This document shows, piece after piece, positions 39,186-46,958 of a DNA stretch of 64,000 nucleotides. Positions within the stretch are counted from its first letter, which is position 1; each line of letters begins with the position of its first letter. The DNA is taken from the NCBI GenBank assembly GCA_016708265.1, contig JADJGA010000012.1:1089001-1153000 (forward strand), read 5' to 3'. A model generated the notes under the pieces. It searched no databases. It was not told the origin of the DNA and was given only the letters and a program-made list of their open reading frames with translations. The DNA comes from Saprospiraceae bacterium (lineage in GTDB: Bacteria > Bacteroidota > Bacteroidia > Chitinophagales > Saprospiraceae). Made by a program: the position numbers and the translations under genes.

Positions 39186-39847
39186 TGATGTAATTGGATT
39201 TTCATAAAGTAAAGATTTATGATATTTTATCAATGATTTTTGCCTGTAGTAAATGGTGTATTACGATCGCACAACAGCTCCACAATGATTGTAATTTCCT
39301 GTCCTTTTAAAAAATATGTCGCAAAATTTAAATGCGACTTTATTTTTCATATCAATAATAAATCTACCCTGATAGTATATATTTAAAGATTTCATTGTTT
39401 TCTGAGTTTAAAATTTTGGGATCAGTAATATTTTTATCCTCTCTGAAATTTAAATACATTGAATAATTATTGGTAAATGTTTATTTTCAACAAATAAATG
39501 TATTCAAAACACTTCAAATCTGTTTCTTAATTTTGTTCATTTTTTTTATGTTTTTTTAGCCCAAACTTGTTCATTTATGAGCATAAGGAAAAGTTAATGA
39601 TTTTTCAAATTCCAAAGTATAATTTATGGTAATAAAAAATAATGAAATATTATTTTAAAAGTTTGCATAGAATTTCAATCAAAAAGAATAATATTTGGCA
39701 AAACGTCTTTAATGCCATAATTAAGTTATTCTATTTATAATTAAACTAAATATAAATTTCATTAGAATTTTTTAAAAAAGATTTATTATTCTAAAAATTC
39801 CAATATTTTGCATGCGAAATTTCACTTTTTATTGAAAACTTAATAAT
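39186..39847. other. Gene-free AT-rich stretch upstream of the hydrogenase operon
   Basis: About 660 bases without a supported gene. It contains a terminator-like hairpin at 39318-39347. The remainder is very AT-rich with several T-runs, and no full TTTG...TAnnTTTG promoter is seen. Regulation of the hydrogenase genes probably resides here, but no operator can be named. Confidence 0.45.
39318..39347 (+). terminator. Terminator-like hairpin after the TPR lipoprotein gene
   Basis: GTCGCA (39318-39323) pairs with TGCGAC (39333-39338) over a 9-base loop, followed by TTTATTTTT. It lies about 130 bases after the stop, a little far but in the correct orientation. Confidence 0.5.
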
Positions 39848-40969
39848 ATGGGAGATATTAACAAAAACGAAACCTACCTCGATTTTATCCTTAAAAAGGG
39901 ATATACTCGTAAAGATTTTCTCAGATTTGTGACATATATGTCTGCATTTATGGGATTGGAATCCAGCATGGTTGGACAGGTTGCAAAAGCACTTGAAACA
40001 AAAAAAAGAATACCTGTGATCTGGGAGCATTTTCAGGAATGTACCGGTTGTTCAGAATCATTCATCCGTTCTGACCATCCTTTGGTTGCTGATATTCTTT
40101 TTGACAGTATTTCATTGGATTATACTGATACCCTAATGGCTGCATCAGGACATAATGCCGAAGAAGCTAAGCAAAAGTCCATGAAAGACAACTTTGGCAA
40201 ATACATACTGGTCGTTGAAGGAGCTATTCCAACAAAAGATGATGGAATTTACTGTACAATTGCAGGCCGCACAGCAGTTGAAATACTCAAAGAATCCGCT
40301 GAAGGGGCAGCCGCTATTCTTACTTTTGGCAGTTGTTCATCATGGGGTGGAATTCAGGCTGCTTCGCCTAATCCTACAGGTTCAGCACCTGTTTCAGACA
40401 TTATTAAAAACAAACCTATAATAAGGGTTCCGGGATGTCCGCCTATAGGTGAAGTAATGGTTGGAGTAGTTGTTCATTATGTCACTTTCGGATCATTGCC
40501 TGAATTGGACAATATGGGACGTCCAAAGCAATTTTTTGGCAAAAGAGTTCATGACAGTTGCTACAGACGACCTTATTTTGATGCTGGTCTGTACGCTGAA
40601 ACTTTTGACAGTGATGAAGCTAAAAAGGGATATTGCCTATACAAAGCTGGTTGTCGGGGACCGATCTCATACAATGCCTGCGGATTCATGGAATGGAATA
40701 ATGGTGTAAGTTTTCCTATAAAATCCGGACATCCATGTATTGGTTGCAGTGAAAGCGGATTTTGGGATAATGGACCATTTGTTGAGCGAATTGTAAATAT
40801 TCCTGGTTTTGGTATCGAGAAAACAGCAGATACTATTGGTAAAATTGTTCTGGGGGCTGCTGTTGGAGGTGCTGCAGTTCATGCAATAGGTACAAATATT
40901 GCGAAAAGAAAAGAACTAACTTTAAATGAAGAAGGAGGAAGAATTGATGAAAAAAATATAATTGAATAA
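39848..40969 (+). CDS. hyaA: [NiFe] uptake hydrogenase small subunit
   Basis: The 373-residue iron-sulfur subunit that passes electrons from the NiFe site to cytochrome b. A Tat-type signal is present but atypical: TRKDFLRF (Arg21-Lys22) replaces the usual twin Arg. Proximal cluster ligands are Cys65 and Cys68 (CTGC), Cys in GSCSSWGG, and Cys in PGCPP. Distal cluster ligands are in VHDSCYRR, GYCLYK and AGC. The medial 3Fe-type site is in YNACGF and GHPCIGC. The two additional cysteines of O2-tolerant enzymes are glycine here. A C-terminal helix (about 325-350, VLGAAVGGAAVHAIG) anchors it in the membrane. It overlaps no gene; the large subunit follows after 19 bases. Confidence 0.95.
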   Translation: MGDINKNETYLDFILKKGYTRKDFLRFVTYMSAFMGLESSMVGQVAKALETKKRIPVIWEHFQECTGCSESFIRSDHPLVADILFDSISLDYTDTLMAASGHNAEEAKQKSMKDNFGKYILVVEGAIPTKDDGIYCTIAGRTAVEILKESAEGAAAILTFGSCSSWGGIQAASPNPTGSAPVSDIIKNKPIIRVPGCPPIGEVMVGVVVHYVTFGSLPELDNMGRPKQFFGKRVHDSCYRRPYFDAGLYAETFDSDEAKKGYCLYKAGCRGPISYNACGFMEWNNGVSFPIKSGHPCIGCSESGFWDNGPFVERIVNIPGFGIEKTADTIGKIVLGAAVGGAAVHAIGTNIAKRKELTLNEEGGRIDEKNIIE

Positions 40970-40988
40970 TCATAGAAAACAATAAATT

Positions 40989-42725
40989 ATGGCAAACAGA
41001 ATAGTTATTGACCCTATTACCCGCATTGAGGGGCATTTACGCATCGAAGCCGAGATTCAGAATGGCAAAGTGGTAAATGCTTACAGTTCTTCAACAATGA
41101 TCAGAGGAATTGAAAAAATAGTGGAAGGAAGAGATCCCAGGGATGTTTGGGCATTTGTGCAGCGTGCCTGTGGTGTATGTACTACAGTTCATGCCATTGC
41201 TTCTATCAGGGCAGTTGAAAATGCTCTCGGCATAGTGGTGCCTCAGAATGCAGAACTTGCACGTAATATAATTCTTACAGCTCAATATGTACATGACCAT
41301 GTTGTTCACTTCTATCATCTTCATGCACTTGACTGGGTAGATGTCACAAAAGTACTTGATGCTGATCCGGCTAAGACTTCAGCTCTTGCTCAAAGTATTT
41401 CAAGCTGGCCCAAGAGTTCTCCCGGTTATTTTTCCGATATAAAAAACAGAATTAAGAAATTTGTAGAAAGCGGACAACTGGGAATATTTGCTAATGGGTA
41501 TTGGGGACATCCGGCCATGAAATTGCCGGCTGAAGCCAATCTGATGGCTGTTGCACATTATCTGGAAGCTCTCGAATGGCAAAAGGAAATAGTTAAGGTT
41601 CATACAATTCTTGGTGGGAAAAATCCTCATCCTCATTTTGTTGTAGGAGGAATGGGTAGTCCGATAAATGTAGAAGATGCAGGTGGCTTGAATACTGACA
41701 AACTGGCTTATCTTGGCAAACTTCTGAAAGATGCTGATACATTTGTCAACCAGGTTTATATACCTGACTTATTGGCAATAGCGTCTTTCTACAAAGATTG
41801 GGGAGCTATAGGTGGTTCCAGCTACAAAAATTTCCTTTCTTTTGGAGACTTACCTACAAATGGATTGAGCAATAAAGATTCCTACAAATTCCCATCAGGT
41901 GTAATTTTGAATGGCGATATTTCAAAAATACATGAAATTGATTTTACAGATGCAAATGGTATACAGGAATTCGTTAAGAACTCATGGTATAATTACAAAG
42001 GAGGAAAAGATAAAGGCTTACATCCCTGGATGGGGGAAACCGATATAAATTATACCGGACCTAAACCTCCTTATGATATGCTTGATGTCAATAAAGAATA
42101 TAGCTTTGTGAAAACACCAAGATGGCAGGGTAAACCAATGGAAGTTGGTCCACTGGCAAGAGTATTGATTGGATATGCTAAAGGCATGACAGATTATAAA
42201 GATTTAGTTGATGCTACACTGGCTAAGTTAAATGTGCCGGTAACTGCATTGTTTTCAACACTTGGCAGAACAGCAGCAAGAGGCCTTGAAACTGTTCTGA
42301 CAAGCAAATGGGGGCTTGAGTTCTATAATTCATTATTGACTAACATCAGGAATGGTGATACGAAAATGGCAAATATGGACAAGTGGGATCCCTCTACCTG
42401 GCCAAAAGAGGCTAAAGGGGTTGGTATTCAGGAAGCTCCAAGAGGAGGATTATCGCATTGGATAGTCATTAAAGATGGTAAAACTGCAAATTATCAGATG
42501 ATCGTGCCGACTACATGGAATGCTTCACCAAGAGACCCTCAAGGACAAATGTCTCCTTATGAAGCTGCATTAATAGGAACTCCAATCGCTGATCCAAAGA
42601 ATCCTGTTGAAATATTGCGAACCATACATTCATTTGACCCTTGCCTGGCATGTGCTGTACATCTTTATGATGAAAATGGCAAGATTTTAAGCCAGATTCA
42701 GGTTGATGGTGTTTGTGCAGTTTAA
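40989..42725 (+). CDS. hyaB: [NiFe] uptake hydrogenase large subunit
   Basis: The 578-residue catalytic subunit that oxidises H2 at a Ni-Fe centre. The N-terminal motif RACGVCTTVH gives Cys61 and Cys64; the C-terminal motif DPCLACAVH gives Cys552 and Cys555. After His558 remain 20 residues (LYDENGKILSQIQVDGVCAV), the extension expected to be cut off by the maturation protease encoded two genes downstream. Other conserved blocks are IDPITRIEGHLRIEAEI at the start and TLGRTAARGLE. It travels to the periplasmic side together with the Tat-bearing small subunit. Confidence 0.97.
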   Translation: MANRIVIDPITRIEGHLRIEAEIQNGKVVNAYSSSTMIRGIEKIVEGRDPRDVWAFVQRACGVCTTVHAIASIRAVENALGIVVPQNAELARNIILTAQYVHDHVVHFYHLHALDWVDVTKVLDADPAKTSALAQSISSWPKSSPGYFSDIKNRIKKFVESGQLGIFANGYWGHPAMKLPAEANLMAVAHYLEALEWQKEIVKVHTILGGKNPHPHFVVGGMGSPINVEDAGGLNTDKLAYLGKLLKDADTFVNQVYIPDLLAIASFYKDWGAIGGSSYKNFLSFGDLPTNGLSNKDSYKFPSGVILNGDISKIHEIDFTDANGIQEFVKNSWYNYKGGKDKGLHPWMGETDINYTGPKPPYDMLDVNKEYSFVKTPRWQGKPMEVGPLARVLIGYAKGMTDYKDLVDATLAKLNVPVTALFSTLGRTAARGLETVLTSKWGLEFYNSLLTNIRNGDTKMANMDKWDPSTWPKEAKGVGIQEAPRGGLSHWIVIKDGKTANYQMIVPTTWNASPRDPQGQMSPYEAALIGTPIADPKNPVEILRTIHSFDPCLACAVHLYDENGKILSQIQVDGVCAV

Positions 42726-42760
42726 TTTTTTGATTTTTTCATAACAATTAAATCGTAATT

Positions 42761-43531
42761 ATGTCAATAGCTACATTCAATTATAAACGAGCTTATATCT
42801 GGGAGTTGCCTGTCAGATTGTTTCACTGGGTTACTGCCTTATCGATTCCTATATTGGCTATAACAGGGTTGCTGATTGCTAATCCTCCTGCAATAAGCAG
42901 GAATGTTGAAGCAACCAATACTTATTTATTTGGAATAATCCGTGCTGTTCATTTTATTACAGCATATATATTCATGGGTTTTCTTTTTTTTAGATCTTAT
43001 TGGTCTTTTGTTGGAAATAAATTTGCTAGCTGGAAGACTTTTTTCCCTTACACGAAAAAAGGATTAAAAAATATGATCTATGTTGCTAAAGTTGACGTGC
43101 TGTTACAAAAAGACAAAGAGCATAAACTCTCAAATATCAGTATAGGTCACAATTATCTGGCTGCATTTGCTTATTTTATTATGTACAATCTTTTTCTTTT
43201 TCAGATAATTACCGGATTAGCCCTTATGTCGGACACTGCCACATGGTTTTTGCCGCAGATGTTTGTATTTTTAAAATCATGGTTTGGTGGAGACATAGCT
43301 TTAAGATACTGGCATCACCTTTTTACATGGATTTTTATTGCATTTGCAGTAATACATATATATCTGGTTTTATATCATGATTATATCGAAGCCAGAGGTG
43401 AAACTTCAGCTATGATAAGTGGATATAAATTTGTCAGATCAGAAAGGATTAATGAAACTGACGAAGATATCATAGAAAAAGCTTCAGGTCAGATGTGGGA
43501 TGGAATAAATGAAGAAGAAATAAGTAAGTAA
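42761..43531 (+). CDS. hyaC: Hydrogenase-associated cytochrome b subunit
   Basis: 256 residues with four main membrane helices: ALSIPILAITGLLIANP, FITAYIFMGFLFFRSYW, NYLAAFAYFIMYNLFLFQII and HLFTWIFIAFAVIHIYLVLYH. Histidines fitting di-haem b ligation occur in RLFHWVT, AVHFIT, and RYWHHLFTW with a later VIHIYLV. It fits the Ni/Fe-hydrogenase b-type cytochrome family that hands electrons to the quinone pool. The gene lies 35 bases after the large subunit and 9 bases before the protease gene, clearly in the same operon. Confidence 0.93.
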   Translation: MSIATFNYKRAYIWELPVRLFHWVTALSIPILAITGLLIANPPAISRNVEATNTYLFGIIRAVHFITAYIFMGFLFFRSYWSFVGNKFASWKTFFPYTKKGLKNMIYVAKVDVLLQKDKEHKLSNISIGHNYLAAFAYFIMYNLFLFQIITGLALMSDTATWFLPQMFVFLKSWFGGDIALRYWHHLFTWIFIAFAVIHIYLVLYHDYIEARGETSAMISGYKFVRSERINETDEDIIEKASGQMWDGINEEEISK

Positions 43532-43540
43532 GCTAAAACT

Positions 43541-44059
43541 ATGATAGGAGAAGATATTCGTGAGCTTGAAAAGTATTTTTATAGGTATATAGATTATGAT
43601 AATAAAGACAATAATGAAAGAATCCTGATATTGGGTATTGGCAATTATCTTATGGGTGATGAAGGAATTGGAGTACATGCTATACATTTTCTCAGCAAAA
43701 AGGAATTACCCGAAAATGCCGATATTGTAGATGGAGCAACAGGAAGTTTTGATCTTATGCCTTTAATCGCTTCATACAAAAAAGTGATTATGATTGATGC
43801 TACTATGGATGGTAATACTATTGGAACTGTAAAAGTTCTTTATCCCAAATTTGCGAAAGATTTTCCCCGTACACTCAGTTCTCATGACGTTGGACTGAAA
43901 GATATGATAGAAGCAATGGAATTCAATGAAGAATTGCCGGAAATATCTCTGATCACCGTGACAATAGGAGAAATAGTGCCCATGAGTACTGAATTGAGTA
44001 ATGATGTTAGAAATAGTCTTGTTGATATTTACAGTACAGTATGTGATATTCTGAAGTGA
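43541..44059 (+). CDS. hyaD: Hydrogenase maturation endopeptidase (HyaD/HybD family)
   Basis: 172 residues. It removes the C-terminal extension of the large subunit after nickel insertion. The family opening LGIGNYLMGDEGIGVHAIH includes Glu41; Asp86 (MIDAT) and His115 (SSHDVGL) are the other nickel-sensing ligands. About 25 residues precede the usual core (charged, RYIDYDNKDNNE), somewhat longer than typical. A later start cannot be excluded, but no better ATG lies near the core. A terminator-like hairpin follows the stop. Confidence 0.93.
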   Translation: MIGEDIRELEKYFYRYIDYDNKDNNERILILGIGNYLMGDEGIGVHAIHFLSKKELPENADIVDGATGSFDLMPLIASYKKVIMIDATMDGNTIGTVKVLYPKFAKDFPRTLSSHDVGLKDMIEAMEFNEELPEISLITVTIGEIVPMSTELSNDVRNSLVDIYSTVCDILK

Positions 44060-44078
44060 TTATTGTAATGCTAAAATT

Positions 44079-44112
44079 AAAAGCCTGTTCGAATTTTGGA
44101 TGGGCTTTTTTA
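44079..44112 (+). terminator. Terminator after the hydrogenase structural genes
   Basis: AAAAGCC pairs with GGCTTTT, with a loop of about 17 bases (TGTTCGAATTTTGGATG), followed by a T-run. It separates the structural genes from hypD, so hypD has either its own promoter or depends on read-through. Confidence 0.7.
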
Positions 44113-44190
44113 TTTTTGATCATTAGGCAGTAATTTTTCTTTAATTTTTTTATGTTTGTATTTTCAATTAACGGAAATGTTTAAATCGAT

Positions 44191-45273
44191 ATGAAATACC
44201 TGACCGAATACAGAGATTCCATACTTGCATTAAAAGTAATCAAAGATATAAAATCTAAAGTTACAAAACCATGGAAGATCATGGAGGTCTGCGGAGGCCA
44301 GACTCACAGCCTTGTCAAATACGGGATATTGGATTTGCTCCCTTCAGAAATCACCATGATCCATGGACCGGGATGTCCGGTTTGCGTCACGCCTTTGAAT
44401 TTGATTGATAAAGCAATTTATCTGGCTGAGAAAAAAAATGTGATCTTATGTTCATTCGGTGATATGATAAGAGTGCCTGGTTCTGAAAAATCATTACTTC
44501 AGATAAAGGCAGAAGGAGCTGATGTCAGGATTTTATATTCTCCTTCAGATGCTGTGAAAATTGCAAAAGAAAATCCGGATAGAGAAGTTGTATTTTTTGC
44601 AGTTGGATTTGAGACAACTGCTCCGGCAAATGCAATTTCTGTATTGCAGGCTAAACAATTGGGATTAAATAATTACTCTATTCTGGTATCGCATGTTCTT
44701 GTCCCTCCTGCTATTGAAGCTATTATGGATGACGAGGAAACCAGGATTGATGCATTTTTGGGAGCAGGTCATGTACTTGCTATAATGGGATTAGGCCAAT
44801 ACTATTCCCTTGGAGAAAAGTATAAAGTTCCAATTATTGCAACTGGTTTTGAACCTGTGGAAATGCTGAATGGAATAAAAATGGCAGTAGAAATGCTTGA
44901 AGCAGGAGAATATGGTGTTTCCAATGCTTATGCCCGGGTTGTGAAACCTGAAGGAACTCCTTCTGCAAAAAAGATAATATTCGAGGTCTTTGAAGAAAAG
45001 GACAGGGAGTGGAGAGGTATTGGAAATATTCCATCATCAGGTTATGAACTGAAACACGAATATAGTGATTTCGACGCTAATCTTAAATTCAAAATCTCAA
45101 TTGAAAAAGCAAATGAGAGTGAACTCTGCATTGCAGGAAGTGTATTGAAAGGAATAAAAAAACCCCATGAATGTCCTGCTTTCGGAAAAATCTGCAATCC
45201 CGAGAATCCTCTCGGTGCACCTATGGTGTCTTCTGAAGGAGCGTGTGCGGCTTATTACAACTATTATAATTGA
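44191..45273 (+). CDS. hypD: Hydrogenase formation protein HypD
   Basis: 360 residues. The iron-sulfur scaffold on which, with HypC, the Fe(CN)2CO group of [NiFe] hydrogenase is built. The redox/iron motifs are visible: EVCGGQTHS (Cys34), HGPGCPVCVTP (Cys62, Cys65), and the C-terminal 4Fe-4S region CIAGSVLKG, HECPAFGKICNPENPLGAPM and EGACAAYYNY. FAVGFETTAPANA is a third conserved block. The stop codon overlaps the first copy of a 24-base intergenic direct repeat. No hypC lies beside it, although the two proteins function as a pair. Confidence 0.96.
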   Translation: MKYLTEYRDSILALKVIKDIKSKVTKPWKIMEVCGGQTHSLVKYGILDLLPSEITMIHGPGCPVCVTPLNLIDKAIYLAEKKNVILCSFGDMIRVPGSEKSLLQIKAEGADVRILYSPSDAVKIAKENPDREVVFFAVGFETTAPANAISVLQAKQLGLNNYSILVSHVLVPPAIEAIMDDEETRIDAFLGAGHVLAIMGLGQYYSLGEKYKVPIIATGFEPVEMLNGIKMAVEMLEAGEYGVSNAYARVVKPEGTPSAKKIIFEVFEEKDREWRGIGNIPSSGYELKHEYSDFDANLKFKISIEKANESELCIAGSVLKGIKKPHECPAFGKICNPENPLGAPMVSSEGACAAYYNYYN

Positions 45274-45326
45274 AAATTGAAAATGGAGAATAGATAATGG
45301 ACAATTGAAAATTGAAAATGGAGAAT
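45268..45326. repeat. 24-base direct repeat after hypD
   Basis: Two copies of a 24-base unit with core TTGAAAATTGAAAATGGAG occur at 45268-45291 and 45303-45326, the first overlapping the hypD stop. The copies are identical. Together with the inverted repeats at 45354 and 45868 they mark the insertion region of the four-helix-bundle gene. Confidence 0.65.
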
Positions 45327-45353
45327 TTTTTAAGATTATTTGGTAAGGTTAAT

Positions 45354-45886
45354 CAGTTGTCCGTTGTCAGTTTGTCTGTTTTTCTTGAGTGGAATGTCAG
45401 TTATTAGATGTTGAGTACAAATTTGAGATTTAATACAATAATATTAAAATGGCAAAGACTTATAAAGAATTAGAAATCTATAAAGAATCTTTTGATTTGT
45501 TTTTGAAAACTCACAGATTCACTTTAAAACTTCCCAAGCATGAATTGTATGAATTGGGCAGCCAGCTTAGAAGATCTTCTGATTCAATTAATTCAAATAT
45601 AGTAGAAGGTTATGGAAGAAATCAGTATTTAAAAGATTTTATCAAATTTCTTACATTTGCATATTCAAGCAATAATGAAACTCTCAACCATTTGAAAAAA
45701 TTAGAAAATTTGTATCCGGAATTTAACATTGAATTAACTGATTTGATAAAAGAATATGATAAACTGGGAGGAAAAATATATAAATTTATCGAATATGTTC
45801 AAAGTAACTGGAAAACATAAATTACATTGTAAAAAGGAACCGAAAAAACGACAACCGACAACAGATTAACTGACAACCGACAACTG
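45354..45886. repeat. Inverted repeat pair flanking the four-helix-bundle gene
   Basis: Left arm 45354-45372 (CAGTTGTCCGTTGTCAGTT) and right arm 45868-45886 (AACTGACAACCGACAACTG) are complementary at 18 of 19 positions and bracket the gene at 45449-45820. The right side carries a further degenerate copy (CGACAACCGACAACAG, from about 45849). The bounded piece is about 530 bases. Confidence 0.6.
45449..45820 (+). CDS. Four-helix-bundle protein (S23 / 23S rRNA intervening-sequence family)
   Basis: 123 residues. The family pattern is clear: KTYKELEIYKESFDL (helix 1 with W/Y-x-x-[LI]-x-[VI]-Y), KLPKHELYELGSQLRRSSDS (helix 2 with E-x-x-x-L-x-x-Q-[LI]-R-R-[SA]-[SA]), SINSNIVEGYGR (the I-x-x-N-I-x-E-G-x-G-R signature), then two more helices. 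Such proteins are encoded in 23S rRNA intervening sequences of some bacteria and as stand-alone genes across Bacteroidota; they resemble the Avd proteins of diversity-generating retroelements. It interrupts the hyp gene run and is bracketed by inverted repeats, so it looks like a small inserted cassette rather than a hydrogenase gene. Confidence 0.88.
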   Translation: MAKTYKELEIYKESFDLFLKTHRFTLKLPKHELYELGSQLRRSSDSINSNIVEGYGRNQYLKDFIKFLTFAYSSNNETLNHLKKLENLYPEFNIELTDLIKEYDKLGGKIYKFIEYVQSNWKT

Positions 45887-45892
45887 AAAATT

Positions 45893-46945
45893 ATGAGTAA
45901 GCTCACAATGAAACTCAACTGCCCAATGCCTGTACTTGACTATGACATCATAACCTTAAGTCATGGATCCGGTGGATTGCTGACAAACAGACTTCTTGAT
46001 AAGACTATTTTCAATATACTGAACAACGATAAACTCAAAACCAGGCATGACGGTGCATTGCTGGATTTGTCCGGAGAATATGCATTTTCAACCGATAGCT
46101 TTGTTATATCTCCCATATTTTTCCCCGGTGGAGATATCGGAGAACTGGCAGTGAACGGAACAGTCAATGACCTGGCAATGTGTGGAGCTGAAGCCCAATA
46201 CATTTCATTGGCATTTATTATTGAAGAAGGGATGAAAATGGAGGAATTCTGGGATGTTCTTATAGGAATCAAATATGCATCTGAAAAGGCAGGTATACAA
46301 ATAGTGACAGGAGATACAAAGGTTGTAGAAAAGGGTAAGGGAGATAAAATATTTATAAATACTACTGGTGTAGGAAAAGTATATCATGGGGCTAATATCG
46401 ATATCAATCGAATAAAACCCGGAAATAGAATAATTGTAAGCGGAAATATTGCAACTCATGGTATGGCAATAATGTCAGTTCGTAAAGGGCTGGAATTTGA
46501 AACAAGCATTGAAAGCGATACCAGAAATCTTAATTTTGCTGTAAAAGAACTTATTGAAAAATTTGGCTCTGATATTTTACTTCTAAGAGATCCAACTCGT
46601 GGTGGAGTCGCAGCAACCCTGAATGAAATAAGCAGAGATTCAGGTTTTGGAATTTTATTGAATGAAAGATCTCTGCCTGTCGATATCCAGGTGAATGCAG
46701 CATGTGAGATTTTAGGCATTGATCCGTTATTCGTGGCTAATGAAGGAATTTTTCTTGCATTTGTTGAAAATGAAATTGCTGATGAAGTGCTGAAAACACT
46801 GAAAAAAATTGAATATTGTGAGAATGCAGCATTAATCGGAGAAGTATTGGATCAGCATTTGGGTAAAGTATTGATTAACAGCAGTATGGGAGGGAAAAGA
46901 GTGGTCAATATGCCTATTGGTGAGCAATTGCCAAGAATTTGCTGA
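45893..46945 (+). CDS. hypE: Carbamoyl dehydratase HypE
   Basis: 350 residues. It accepts the carbamoyl group from HypF onto its C-terminal cysteine and dehydrates it to thiocyanate for the hydrogenase Fe(CN)2 ligands. The protein ends exactly in PRIC, with the modified Cys last. The PurM-like ATP-binding fold is visible: LSHGSGGLLTNRLLD, FSTDSFVISPIFFPGGDIGELAVNGTVND (in parts), TGDTKVVEKGKGD and LLRDPTRGGVAATLNE. The first ATG used here (45893) gives about 15 residues before the core. hypF follows after 13 bases. Confidence 0.96.
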   Translation: MSKLTMKLNCPMPVLDYDIITLSHGSGGLLTNRLLDKTIFNILNNDKLKTRHDGALLDLSGEYAFSTDSFVISPIFFPGGDIGELAVNGTVNDLAMCGAEAQYISLAFIIEEGMKMEEFWDVLIGIKYASEKAGIQIVTGDTKVVEKGKGDKIFINTTGVGKVYHGANIDINRIKPGNRIIVSGNIATHGMAIMSVRKGLEFETSIESDTRNLNFAVKELIEKFGSDILLLRDPTRGGVAATLNEISRDSGFGILLNERSLPVDIQVNAACEILGIDPLFVANEGIFLAFVENEIADEVLKTLKKIEYCENAALIGEVLDQHLGKVLINSSMGGKRVVNMPIGEQLPRIC

Positions 46946-46958
46946 TTAACACCTTACA

